Shown here piece after piece: positions 1-11,189 of a stretch of DNA of 64,000 bases. The stretch is from Wolfiporia cocos. Lineage: Eukaryota > Basidiomycota > Agaricomycetes > Polyporales > Phaeolaceae. The DNA is taken from NCBI GenBank assembly GCA_029448655.1, contig JACCLO010000001.1, forward strand, positions 930,001-994,000, given 5' to 3'. The first letter of the stretch is position 1. Each line of letters starts with the position of its first letter. Below the pieces are notes generated by a model that saw nothing but the letters and a program-made list of their open reading frames with translations, was not told the origin of the DNA and did no database searches. Position numbers and translations under genes: made by a program.

Positions 1-162
1 CCTCGGGATCGGCGACGGTGGCGATGGACACAGAACATCATCATGCTTTACGGTTTCAGAGGCCAATCGCCAGCCGTGTGGGGTTCCACTTTCGTGCACA
101 TCTGCCGGTGTCGTGCTTGAGCGGATCGGGCCCCGGCAGGAGGGTGTATATGTGCAGAAGGC

Positions 163-292
163 GAGCTTGTGTCAGCCATATGTACAAGTCTGAGAGCAAG
201 GTGCTGGTGAGGACGATGAATGCGCAGGATGAGCTTGTGTCAGCCATATGTACAAGTCTGAGAGCGAGGTGCTGGTGAGGACGATGAATGGA
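163..292. repeat. 68-bp tandem duplication
   Basis: A block beginning GAGCTTGTGTCAGCC occurs at 163 and again at 231, a period of 68 bp. About 62 bp match, with one difference seen (A/G near 197/265). It abuts the left end of the inverted-repeat element at 301. No coding role is apparent. Confidence 0.8.
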
Positions 293-590
293 GACCGTCA
301 GAATTCCCTGGTCCGGCAGATTCCGGCGGATTCCAGCGGACATGAAGATATATGTCTTAAGTGTAGCGTTGGATACTACTTAAGATGTATAGTATATATG
401 CCTTAAGTATAGCAACAGATGCTACTTAAGGTGTACACAATATATGCCTTAAGTGTAGGCTGAACACGCCTTAAGCATAACACCAGATCATCGGCAAAAT
501 GTGAACCCTCATATCAAGTCCATTAACTATTGTAAATACCAGCTCAGTAGATATACATAGAGACAAGCAGATACTATGCGCGGGGTAATG

Positions 591-780
591 GCAGGATCAA
601 TGAGGATTGAAATATATATTTCAGGGTTGACGAGGACCAAGATATTATTTGTAGGATCAACGAGGACCAAAATGTTATGTGCAGGATCAATGCAGACCGA
701 AATGTTATTTACAGGATCAAAGAGGACGGATATATTAATTGCAGGATTAAAGAGGATGGATATATTATTTGCAGGACTAG
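591..780. repeat. 30-bp minisatellite, six units plus a partial unit
   Basis: The unit has the pattern CAGGATCAA-NGAGGACCRA-AATRTTATTTG and repeats every 30 bp with point differences. Because 30 is a multiple of three, both strands stay open and show a 10-residue periodic peptide, but there is no other sign of coding. Confidence 0.85.
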
Positions 781-2450
781 CCAGCATGGCAGTACCAATG
801 GCAGTTACAAGATGCATGGCTTTGAGCAGTAATATCCACAGTCCCCCAGAGAGCATGTAAAATAGAAGCTGGTGGATTCATGTACAGCAGCTCAGTTACA
901 ACTACCGTAAGGACCGAATGGCTTTGAAGTGAGGAGGACATCTATGACAGCACCCCGTTGAGTACAAGTGATGGTACAGGATCAGCTACTTCCTGCTAAA
1001 GCGCATGAAGCTGGGTGCACGTAGTGTGGGAGGCGTCTGGGTATCTGAGCATGTCGCGGCTCCCATCCGATTTAGTAAGTCCCTTACTTGATTGGGATAT
1101 GCTTTTCATCATACTTTATAGTCTGTCATACTTTCAGGTGGCTCTTGAATCTTGTCCATAAAGGCTGACCCTCGTCACTGCTGATGCGCTTTACCTTCTC
1201 TCCTTCTCAATCTATCTGTCCTCTCAACACCCCAGGCACAGTCTGTCACCCGTGTGTACTTAAGTTGATCTGTTGGTCTTTACTGAAAGCCCTGTCTGCT
1301 TGCTGCACATGTAGTATGTCTATCTCTTTTCCCCTCTGCATGCCCTACTAATCCACGATTAACCCTACTGCTGTTGAGCCGATGGAAATGCTTACCATGA
1401 CAGGCACAAAACGCTGGACAGCACCCGCCATTGCGTTCCCCTGGGCACTCCTTACCCTCACTTCCCAATATCTGGTGCGTTGACTGCCATGCCTGCTCCC
1501 TTTCCTCGTGCATGTATGCGCTTCTCTGCAAAGCAACACTGATTGTTAAATGCATCACAGGCTCCCTATGATCACTGTACCAACCCATACCCTCATATTG
1601 CCAATGGCCCTGCTCACCCCAGCACACAGTCTCAGTACGTGAGGTCATGTGTGGACTCATCTACCATGTTCTCCATTTGCTTCTCATGAGATGTTTGACA
1701 CTTGTGTTGTGCAGGTTGGGCTCAAGTTTCAATCACCCACCACCACATCACCACCTGGCAATGCCGGTACGTACATTTAGTATTCGACTTGAAATTCTAA
1801 TTGGCTGTGCCACAACAGTGCTTTGTACTATTCGCCATGCTGACCCCACTATAGGCCCCGCTGTAGGCCCTGCTGTGACGGCTCTTTGCATGAGCTAGTG
1901 GGGGTGGTGTCAGGAGGGGTGAGGGTGGGAGTGGGGGTGGAAATGAGGATGGCAAGGGTGAGGAAGATGATGAACACAATGTTGTGGACGACTAGGATGG
2001 TGTGGGTGCCATTTGTGCAGAACGCCCTATGTTTTAACTGGTAGCTCCTTCTGTTAGTACCCATGCATGCATCACCAAAATTTACATTTCGATTGGCATT
2101 ACACTACTTGGTCTGAAACAACACTATAGTGTAATACTGGCCAGAGATTCCATTCTCCCAGGCAACCACTATTGTACGGTCCTTGCAATAGCAAGGGCCT
2201 CAGGTAAACTCCTTGCAATAGCATATGCCTGGGCGCTGCGTCCTTGCAAGAACGCGTCCCTTACATGCTTGGTATTGCGTGGACCTGCTACTATAAGGGG
2301 GTTATACATGACTATACCGGTCCACCTACATTTGCAGGACCTGCTAGGTATATCTACGTAGATATGAGTAGATCTATGATCTCACATTTCGCTGATGATG
2401 AAACTTAAGATATAATAATGAAGCTCTGGCGCTGAAGCACTGAAGTAGAC

Positions 2451-2878
2451 GAGTTTAATTACCCGCGGCTTTGCCACGGATGTCAATTGTCACTTAAGTA
2501 TGATAACTTATAGAATAAGGGAAAAACATATTGTATGGCAATGTGAGTCCACCCAACCCCCAGGGTGTGTGATCACCCTGCTGCACCTCACTCAGCCACT
2601 TCCGACACCTCGCTGATGCTCGGTGTCGTCGTCGCTTCGCTTGTGGTGCCTCATAAACCTCCCGGTTACTCTTAAATTTTCTAGCAGGTATCTACAGTAT
2701 AGGCCATTTACGTTACAACATCCCCATGGCGAAAGGACTTGACTTGAACGCCGCGCGCATGTTGTAGGCGCCGACTGTGGGAAATGGCATGGGGGTGGTG
2801 GCGCGCGCCCTACAGGCCAATGAACGCACGGTTGCCACGCGACAACCACATGGTTTTCTTCCACGGCCCTTTAGTACT
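2451..2878. other. Insertion-like block in one arm of the foldback
   Basis: The sequence up to about 2450 (AATGAAGCTC...GAAGTAG) and from about 2879 (ATGCCCGCCGCACTG) are adjacent in the inverted arm at 3440-3500. The roughly 430 bp between them here is therefore an insertion in this arm or a loss from the other. It starts near TTAATTACCCGCGG. No clear terminal repeats or target duplication were seen. Confidence 0.4.
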
Positions 2879-2880
2879 TA

Positions 2881-3455
2881 GATGCCCGCCGCACTGCTTG
2901 CATTTGCATTTGTGTTATTCAGACCATGTGCCCCATGGCCAGTATTTCTTTTGAATCCATATACTGCCACAATAGGCAAAGTACAATGGCTATCATATAA
3001 GCCATATACAATGTTTGTGATGGCCCACAACAATTTAGAAATGGTTATGTCATTGCAAGGGTCCAGCTTTGCTTGGAGTGACAAACTGAGAAACTGAAGA
3101 TAAATCAGTGAAGGCTACAGTTATACCACTTCAGCAGCCAACAGCACACATCTTAAGTGTAGTGCAAGTGCTGAAGTGCTTAAGTGCTTAAGTGGTATAT
3201 CTGTATCCTTCACTGATTTATCTTCAGTTTCTCAGTTGGCACTAAAGCTGCACCTTTGCAATGATAAAATCATTCTAAGTCCCTGTAGGCCATTACAAAT
3301 GTTGTGTTGTCAGTATATAGATTTATATTGTATGACTACCATTGTACTTTGCCTACTGCAGTGGTATACATGTTTTACTCACAAAGAAAGACTAGCTATG
3401 GGGCATACAATTCGGATAATGCAAATGCAGATATGAGCAGTGCGGCAGGCATCTA
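2881..3455. repeat. Long inverted repeat (foldback)
   Basis: 2881-3116 and 3204-3455 are reverse-complement arms of about 235-250 bp separated by about 90 bp. Shared landmarks are AGGCAAAGTACAATGG, ATTTGCATT and GAAACTGAAGATAAATCAGTG. The arms differ by substitutions and small indels. Transcripts through it could form a long hairpin. Confidence 0.8.
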
Positions 3456-3902
3456 CTTCAGTGCTTCAGTGCTGGAGCTTCATTGTTATATCTTAAGTGG
3501 CGTCCGGCGCTATGCTTAAGGCATATACCCTTATATACCTTAAGTGGTATCCAAGGCATATATATGTACATCTTAAGTAGCGTCCGTTGCTGTACTTAAG
3601 GCATATACATTATACATCTTAAGTAGCGTCCAGCGCTACACTTTGTATCTTCATGTCCGGCGTCCGGCGGATACCGCCGGAATCCGCCGGACCAGGGAAT
3701 TCCGTTCATTTGCGCAGGACCCGTCACGTGAGGAACTCGGTGCGTCGGCTCAAACATGTGCATACAGAGACGGTTGATTCCACGTGAGCGCACTTTTCTC
3801 CCGACCGCCATCTGTCGAGTGTCCCCACTTCCTTTCCCGCCGCTGTTCCCTCGCTCCTCGTCGTGTTTACTGCTGCCGTCGTTGCCAATATCTCGTTTGC
3901 TA

Positions 3903-6900
3903 ATGTTCTGGTCCCCGACACAGGCGCCGCCTCTGGAGCCATCGCGTGCGCTGCCACTAAAGTTCCGCCGCAAGAGCATAACCGCGTCGGACGCCGACCC
4001 CGACGAGCTCCCGCAGTATCTCGGCTCGCCACCGCGCGCTTACTCGTTTTCTTCCTCACCACCATCATCCTCATATTCATCCTACTCTTCTGCTCCCTCC
4101 TCCTCGAACCTGTATCTCAGCTCCCCATCCACGTCATCGTCGCCGATCGCGACATCTGCTGTCCTTGGCAGCACCCCTGGCTCCCCGGCAGTCTATGCTC
4201 AGGCCCGCGGCCATTCTAGTCCTCTCCACGATTACCGCTATGGATACTCCTACGAGGTGCGCGCCGACGCGCATCATGCCGCGCGAGCCGACTACTTCTT
4301 CGCGCGCGCTGCATACGACAAGCCACGGGAGCACCTGCCACTGACGGCTACGTCGCGTTACTCTTCGCTGGCATTGCCCACCCACGTATATCGCGCGTCC
4401 AGCGAGGCGTCGGAGGAGCCCCCCATGACATCCGACGTTGACGTAGATGGTTCCGAGTATCAGGGTGAGTGGCGATGTTCTCCTTGTTCTGTCTTGCCCT
4501 GTGATACTTCGGGTCGGGATGCGAGTATGCTGGCGTGCATAAATGGGCAGTGTGGGGCTGCGTGGGATCATCACCTCCGGACCTGTGCCTCGTGATTGCA
4601 ACCTACGCGCTCGACCGGCGTCTATGCGTCCGACGACTTCTGGGCCAGCCAATGCTACAGCCGGGCTTAACGCACCAAAGGCTCGTAGCTGGCTGATGCT
4701 CAATCAGACGTGCCGGTCGCGCACAGGGGGCTCTCGCGCAGCGATTGACTGGCGAGGGCCCGTACGGAAGGGACCAGGCGCGCCGCGATAGACCGCGGGT
4801 TATCTCGTATGCAAACAACCGGCGGTCCGCGCCTTCGGAGCTCAGGATCGAGCATCCTGTGATTCTGTACCGCACACGCGTTTCGTCCAGGCTGCCTCGT
4901 GCCCTCCCTCCCTCCAGAACTTAGCCACCTGGCCATGTGTTACGCATATCCTGGAGCCGATAGCGCGAGATGGGCTTCTCATGGATGGGCCATGATATGC
5001 GGTGTCCGCCCTGCCTCCTCCAGGTGCCAGCGATGCGGGTGGCTAGGTGGGAAGAAACACTCGAGATAGATCATTGTGACTCTTAGAATATGCCTGATCG
5101 CCACTGGACTAAGTGACTGCAATCTACATACTCAGTGTTCGGCGCACAGATAGCCAAATTACAGAACCGCGCTTCATCTCCGGTGCTTCCCTGCCCCAAG
5201 CTTTCCCTGCCCGCATACACGCACCTCACATCCTTGCCCGAGCGAGGGGATACTCGAATCAACAGCTGACCATCGTCCATTCTCCTCCCACAGATCATAC
5301 TGATGAAGACTCGGACGAGGACATACCTTTCGGCTTGACAAGCCCCAATGCGGGCTACTTCACGCACCCGCGTCGCATATCGTTCTCGACGTCCGCCGAG
5401 CGCGACCGCCCGTACGTGCCTCGGGCACGCCGGACGAGCTGCCCCGTGGCGGATAGCGCGCTTGAGCCCGAGCGGCAAACGAAGGTGTACAGCATGGTCG
5501 AGCGGCATCCATTGAGTGGCGTGTCTGTGTCGCGAAGATCGGACCCTTTGTCTGCGCACGCAAGGCTGGGTGCACCGCGTCGGACGGGGACGCCAGCTGA
5601 TCGCCGACATAATATGCGCACGGAGGGTCTGAGCGCCTCCCGCTCTTCGGTCTCTCCGCCCATTGCGTCCTCCTCGCCTGCGATGTCTGAGTCATCCGAC
5701 CTCCCGCCCTCGTCGCCACATGCACCCGAATCTAGAGCCTCTTCGAAACAGCCCGAGCCTGGGATGCTCCCCCCATCGTCCTCAAGGTCGTCGCTGTTGT
5801 CTGGCTGCCAGTCTTCCCAGCCCCCGACGCCACCTGTCCGACATGTCTCCTCGCTATACGCCCTGTTGAACCCTATGCCAGAACCGGATATCAACCGCAG
5901 TCAGACGATGAGTGCACTAGTTTGGGACTGGGGCAAGCAGGACGTCGAGGAGGTGAAGCCGTTCATCCCCGAATCGGATGGCGAGGATGCAGATGCGGAC
6001 GTGCCTGTGACTGCGGATGCCATGGAGTGTGATGTGGACGTTGACATTCTCAAGGTTGATGAAGACGCGCCACACGCCTACGATGACGGATCTAGCCGTG
6101 ATGTTGATGCGGATGAGGTATGTGGACCCTCTCATCATTCTCATGCCAATCATAGCGCAGATGTGATTCATGCTGTACCGTCGTACCACAGGATACTGTG
6201 CGTGTAACTCGACTCTCGTCGCCCCTCATACCCCTAACGCCCAGCCGCGGACCTACGCCCGTCGATGACCTCCCGCCCTCCTCGCCTTCTGTTTCGCCTG
6301 TCGAACCGTCTATATGCGCTCATATACGGACTTTACCGCCGAGTCCGATCTCTTCGCCGCTGTCCTCACCCCCCTCATCACCACGCCACATATCACGAGG
6401 CGCCAGTGAGGACTTGCCTGATTCCGACATTGAGATTGATGTCCTCGCACAGAACGACACGATTGTCAACACGCATGTGAAGACATCGAAGCGGGAGCGA
6501 GGAAGCGAAGCAGGGCCGTCACGCTCGCGCTCCCAGTCCAGCGTCCCTGAAAAGCCGCAGAAGGTGCGCTCCGAGAAGCGGTCTCGTGGCGCGACTGAGG
6601 GTGCGCGGGAGAAGAAGCGTGTGAAGGTGGAGCTTCGCGAGGGCGCATTTGCAAAGCTTGACGTGGAAGTGGGTATCCCCAGGACGGCGGAGTCCAGTGT
6701 CCCGCTGAAGAAGCGCGTCAAGGAGAGTGCGAATGCGCCCGTGAGGAAACGACCGCGACTCATCCTGTCCGATTCCGAGTCAGACGAGGAAGACGAGGTC
6801 GTAGCCCCGAAGGCCGCGGCAAAGGCGCACGAAGGGGAGAAGGAGAACAAGGCCGCCGAGCGGAGGAAGGACGGGCTTTCTAGCGCGAAACCGGCGCAGA

Positions 6901-7566
6901 AGGCGGCCGGCGCGGCAGTGAAGCAGAAGGGCGACGGAGAGCGCGTGCGCTCGGCGCCGAAGGCGTCGACGTCTGCACTCGTCCGCGCATCGTCCGAGCG
7001 GCCCAGCAAACAAAAGCGCACGGCGGCGCATCGAGAAGAGCCGGAGCCGCCTGCCGCGCCGAGTCTCGACCTTCTGCCGCTCCCTCTCGCGGAGATGCAG
7101 GGCATGCTGATCGAGACGCTCGCGACGTCCCGTGCATCATCTATGCCGCCGTCGACGCTGTATAGCGCGATGATCGCGAGCAGGCCATCGTTGAAGGACA
7201 TTCACTCCCTGCAGGGAGAGGGTGTCCTCAGCAAGCGCGAGTGGCTATCCGCGATCGAAGACGTGCTCGAGGCAGGCCGCCGCTCGACCGGAGTGTTTGG
7301 GAAGGTGGAAAGTACCGTCAAGGTCCGTTGACCCATTTTGTTGCGATGGCTTGCGGTTGATATGGCGCACATAGGATATGGCGGACCACCAACTCGAAGC
7401 GCAGTGGTTCTACGTCCCCGAACGGGACGCAGACCAAGAACGCGCGACGCTCATCCGCAGCATGATGCCGCGGCCCGCGAAGCGAAGCGAAACGAAGAAG
7501 GCCAAGCAGTACTACTGGCGGCCCCTGGGCAAGATTTCGCGTTGGGACCCTGAGGATGATTTGTAG
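3903..7566 (+). CDS. Spliced low-complexity, probably nuclear protein of unknown function
   Basis: Four exons give a continuous frame of 902 aa: 3903-4464, 5294-6117, 6192-7322 and 7375-7566. The introns are GT..AG; the first is long (829 bp), the others are 74 and 52 bp. The N-terminal half is Ser/Pro/Tyr-rich, the middle has acidic Asp/Glu runs, and the third exon is rich in Lys/Arg with clusters such as KKRVK and RKRPR beside SDSESDEEDE, which look like nuclear localisation and acidic patches. The best-structured parts are the end of exon 3 (LPLAEMQGMLIETL onward) and the 63-residue last exon, which has many aromatic and charged residues (QWFYVPERD, KQYYWRPLGK). The ATG at 3903 was chosen because the DNA before it is CT-rich like a fungal 5' UTR; an in-frame ATG at 3756 would add 49 residues. 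I do not recognise the family. The first intron could hide an exon or an insertion. Confidence 0.65.
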
Positions 7567-8285
7567 CCTATCAATTCTAATTTTATACGCATTCGACACG
7601 CACTGCTTCTGCTTGCTACTGCGCAATTAATCTTCGTTTTCTTGACATTCCACGCCTTGCCTGTGACGACTGCGACGATTCTGACCCGGATACGACCTCG
7701 ATGTGTGCAACGTTCTGTCAGGCTGCCTGTGCATTGATGCGAAGCTTTATTGTATCGTTGTGTATTCGCCCTCCACTCTGTCGCATAATTGGCCAATTCA
7801 TCCGCAATTCCATTTACACAGCCGCCCGTAGGAGGCGGCTAAACGCGATCACGTTGGCTCTGAATCATGCGCGCACGGACGCGTTGTGGCCCACTCTAGA
7901 CATGTTCTCCTCCTGGTTGCATGTCGCCCCTGTTCAAGCCATGGGGCATCCGTCGTCGAGACAACCGCTACGGTCTCGGATTCACAGCATTTGAGACTCG
8001 CCCGTATCCAAAGCACACGACCATGGCCGTCGGCGGGTCAAAGCCCATCGCCTGCGCATCGAGGATCGCGGAGCCATTGGCCACAAACCATGGCTGTTGC
8101 CACTCGCAGATGCAGCCAATCAATTTGCCCGTGGCCAGCTCGTTGCTGGCGCAATATCACTGAGACGAAATGGACAAAGCAACAGAGATACGTGCAGTCA
8201 AACGATCCCGATTTGAATGTCCGCGGAGGCGAGCCTGGCGCTCACGCTGGGCCACAGGACAGCAGGGTGAACACGTTTTCCCTGG
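7567..8285. other. Intergenic, no gene seen
   Basis: The open frame that runs into the next gene from 7886 has no intron-like signals or recognisable protein pattern. It is treated as non-coding upstream sequence. Confidence 0.5.
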
Positions 8286-8292
8286 TATTTAA
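8286..8292 (+). promoter_or_regulatory. Possible TATA element (TATTTAA)
   Basis: TATTTAA lies about 95 bp upstream of the ATG at 8387, followed by a pyrimidine-rich leader. Position and composition fit a core promoter for the downstream gene; this is inference only. Confidence 0.35.
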
Positions 8293-8386
8293 GCTCTCGA
8301 GATGTCTGCTCACAGTGCAATTGCCCTCTGCCTCACAATCCGCGCTTTCGTGCGTTCACAGTCCTCAGGTCATCACGAAGATCATC

Positions 8387-9061
8387 ATGTCCACTCCCTC
8401 CGACGTGTTTGTCCAACCTGGCGTTGATTTCCATGGATATGAAGCTGTGCCTCCGCTGCACAAATACTTCATGTTCGATCTCCCAAACGATGAGTTCAAC
8501 GCGCAACTTAACCTCATTATCACCCAAGAAAGAAAAGCAGTCCGCAGGCTGGATCGCGAATTTGCAGGAGACGCACTGCAGTTCCTGGCTGGACGGCGCG
8601 AACACTATGTATCCAAGGTTCAGGCCCTGTTCAAGGACCTGTATCAAATCGATATGAAGCACATGCCATATCTCGGTGTTGTACTACACGGTAGCCAATG
8701 GCCCTCCGACGCACCGACATACTATGCACAGACTTTCGCGGATGAACGCAGGGATATGACGATGAAATATATCATGAATATCGACTTGATGGTCCGGGCT
8801 GATACACGCGTCACATCAGAACAGTACGAACGGCACATCTGCCACAGAAGGAACAAACTTCTTAACCCCATCATGAAGAGCGTCCAAGAAAGTCTCCGCC
8901 TTGTGGAGAGGGCAGTCACTTATGAAAACATCGCGGACCAGCTAGAGCAGATGCAGGAGGATTTCTATTCCCAGCTTTGCGAGAAGGCTGTGGCAGCCTG
9001 GCCAGAGTTTCTCTGTTTCTGGGATATTCAAATGGCCAAAGGCTTGCTTCGGCTTGAATGA
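8387..9061 (+). CDS. Intronless hypothetical protein, 224 aa
   Basis: The ATG at 8387 (MSTPSDVFVQPGVDF) opens a frame of 225 codons ending TGA at 9061. The product is rich in charged and aromatic residues, with a likely helical region (residues about 40-80, LNLIITQERKAVRRLDREF) and a second helical stretch near residues 150-190 (KSVQESLRLVERAV, IADQLEQMQEDFYSQL). No signal peptide or membrane segment is seen. The open frame extends upstream without stops to 7886, but that part lacks protein-like character, so the downstream ATG after the TATA-like element is preferred. I do not recognise the family; a small soluble protein is the most that can be said. Confidence 0.55.
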   Translation: MSTPSDVFVQPGVDFHGYEAVPPLHKYFMFDLPNDEFNAQLNLIITQERKAVRRLDREFAGDALQFLAGRREHYVSKVQALFKDLYQIDMKHMPYLGVVLHGSQWPSDAPTYYAQTFADERRDMTMKYIMNIDLMVRADTRVTSEQYERHICHRRNKLLNPIMKSVQESLRLVERAVTYENIADQLEQMQEDFYSQLCEKAVAAWPEFLCFWDIQMAKGLLRLE

Positions 9062-9384
9062 TCCAGTAGCGCCGGTTCCTGCGTCGCATTCAATGCCAGA
9101 CCCCAGGGCGGCCATCACAGCTCTCGACACGCCTGGGTGTCGTTTTTACAGATGCGCTCGCAGATAGGGTCTTTAGGCCTTGTAGTGTGATGACGGACCC
9201 GGTAGATAGAATGTTGAGTAGATATGCGACTTCACTTACCGTCTCTGAACTCCAAAAATAGATGTGTCACAAAGACAATATGAGCTCCTCACGTTAGCCA
9301 TGCATTCTGAGTAAGTAATGACGACACGGTCTGTGAGTAAACCACCATCATCTGCACCACAAGCTGCACCATCCATCGCATCCT

Positions 9385-10487
9385 TCAGTTGTTGTTGTTG
9401 TTATTGTTGTTGCTGCTGCCGCTGTCGTATTTTGTCAGTAAATGCATAATGCACTGAATACGACACGAATGCTTACTCGAACAGGTCTCCGAAGATCTCA
9501 GCACCATCCTTGATGATAGTGCCCCAGCCGAAAGCACCGCTGCCCTGCTGTGCCTCAACCTCACGTGTCAACAGCTCGATCAACTCGCGGCGGTTGTTCT
9601 GGTTGTTGTTGTTGCTGCTGCCACTACGCGACTCATCAGCACACGGCAACAGCGCATTCAGGCTCAAACATACCCAAAGAGGTCCCCGAAAATCTCGGCG
9701 CCATCCTTGATGATGGATCCCCAGCCGAACGCGCCGCTGCCCTGCTGGCTCTGGGCCTGGCGGGCGAGCAGCTGGCCGATGACCTCCTCGCGGCGGTTGT
9801 TCTGGTTGTTGTTGTTGCTGCTGCTGCTGCTACGCGACTCATCAGCACACGCCGACAGCGCATTCAGGCTCAAACGTACCCAAAGAGGTCCCCGAAAATC
9901 TCAGCGCCATCCTTGATGATGGATCCCCAGCCGAAAGCACCGCTGCCGTCCTGGACGTCACGGGCGAGGAGCTCCTCTAGCTCACGTTTGCTATCGGGCG
10001 AAGAGTTAACGGGCTATACACTGCTGCAGCATGTAGCAATACGCACGGGAGGTCTGCCCAGTTCACCCGCACGAGGCCGGGACCAGTGTAGATCGTGCGG
10101 CCGTCAATGTAGAGGTTGCGCGCAAGCAGCTCTTCAACTTCGCGCTTATTGTTGTTGTTGCTGTTGCTGTTGCCGCTATCACGACCTCAGCATGGGCACA
10201 CGGGTACACTTCATTGGGAGTTACTCACCCGAACAGGTCACCGAAAATCTCGGCACCGTCCTCGATGAGGCTACCCCAGCCGAATGCACCGCTGCCAGCC
10301 TGGACGTCTCGGGCAAGGAGCTCGTCCAGCTCACGCGTACTGAGAACGACATGAGGACGGGACTCGATGATGTGGCAGGAGCTAACATACCGAATCTGGC
10401 TCTGAGCGAGCAACGGGTCGTGGTCGATCCAGAATTTGGGCTTGAAAGACAGGGGCTCACGGGCGAGCAGCTCCTCGATCTCACGCC

Positions 10488-10518
<31 letters not shown>

Positions 10519-10934
10519 GCTGCTGCTGCCACTGTTACGACTTCAGCACGCGAGCCACGCACTCCCGCGGATTACTCACCCGAACAGGTCACCAAAAATC
10601 TCGGCGCCGTCCTTGATGAGGCTACCCCAGCCGAAAGCGCCGCTGCCAGCCTGGACATCACGAGCGAGAAGATCCGTCAACTCGCGCGCCCTGTAAATTG
10701 TCGGAAGGTCAGTTGTGCGAAGTGGCAATGTGTTTTATAAGACATACTGGATCGGCTTCGAGATCATCACGGGACCGGGACCCATTCTAATGGGACCAAG
10801 TATGCTAGAAGGACTGTCAATATACGCCACTTCATAGGAGTATCAAGTCGGACGTACTGCAGTGGCAGCAACGGCGCAGAGAGCGCAGGCACGGCCGCAG
10901 AGAGAGTGAGAGCAACGACAGTCGTAGCACGCAT
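9385..10934 (-). CDS. Secreted tandem-repeat protein with dibasic sites, ten phase-2 exons
   Basis: Minus-strand exons, 5' to 3': 10858-10934, 10748-10804, 10580-10690, 10391-10531, 10229-10339, 10047-10175, 9880-9990, 9674-9829, 9477-9623 and 9385-9421. Together they give 1077 nt (358 aa). All nine introns are 48-57 nt, GT..AG and phase 2, and every internal exon is a multiple of three. Exon 1 encodes a signal peptide (MRATTVVALTLSAAVPALSA). Exons 3, 5, 7, 8 and 9 each encode an E-x-x-x-L-L-[AT]-R-like or close variant stretch followed by GSGAFGWG and DGAEIFGDLF. Exons 4 and 6 keep the ELLAR stretch but carry other inserts (after LLARE and LLARN). Runs of Ser and Asn encoded by AGC/AAC repeats precede KR or RR in several exons, like Kex2-type processing sites. 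If the last intron is retained, translation stops at TAA 9473-9475 instead. Function unknown; a secreted precursor cut into similar peptides is inference. A TATA-like site lies at 11178-11184. Confidence 0.7.
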
Positions 10935-11177
10935 ATTGTCAACAATAAGCAAGGGGACTGATGTAAGTAAAGGTGGATAGAGGTAGTGTCGTAAGAGGCG
11001 TGATCGTCAACAAGAAATGCGTGAAAGACAGAACAAAAGCCAGGCTGTACGAGTTTGTGGCTTTTGTCAGCACATCGTTGCTTGCAGCCCGCTACCTCAG
11101 TACTCACCAACCAGTACCGACTTTCGGGCTCGAACGAAGAAGTGAGGAGCTGAAGATCCACAGAGTATGCTTGCTGC

Positions 11178-11184
11178 ATTTATA
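11178..11184 (-). promoter_or_regulatory. Possible TATA box of the secreted repeat gene
   Basis: On the minus strand TATAAAT lies about 245 bp before the ATG at 10934. The DNA between is CT-rich in its last 50 bp (TCTATCCACCTTTACTTAC), like a fungal leader. Core-promoter role inferred. Confidence 0.4.
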
Positions 11185-11189
11185 CTCGG

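Larger units (their letters stand above)
301..3703. mobile_element. Non-autonomous element with long terminal inverted repeats
   Basis: The left end (about 301-470) and the right end (about 3535-3703) are imperfect inverted copies of each other. Both start GAATTCCCTGGTCCGGC and continue through an array of CTTAAG-containing subrepeats. No transposase frame was found inside. The interior holds a minisatellite (591-780), a TTGCAA-rich stretch near 2160-2280 and a foldback (2881-3455). A target-site duplication could not be fixed: the flanks CCGTCA and CGTTCA only resemble each other. The right end lies 200 bp upstream of the start of the next gene. The superfamily is not assigned. Confidence 0.6.

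Noticed and set aside
591..780. CRISPR-like array
   Set aside because: Units are contiguous and diverged with no unique spacers, and the setting is eukaryotic.
527..860. Overlapping open frames of 94 and 109 codons on both strands
   Set aside because: They are a by-product of a 30-bp repeat whose length is a multiple of three. No other coding sign.
7886..8386. N-terminal extension of the 224-aa protein
   Set aside because: The frame is open but has no protein-like pattern, and a TATA-like element plus CT-rich leader lie just before the ATG at 8387.
9510..10740. Plus-strand frames of up to 396 codons across the repeat gene
   Set aside because: They are antisense to the minus-strand exons and exist because of the TTG/CAA runs. 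The minus strand has the signal peptide and consistent introns.
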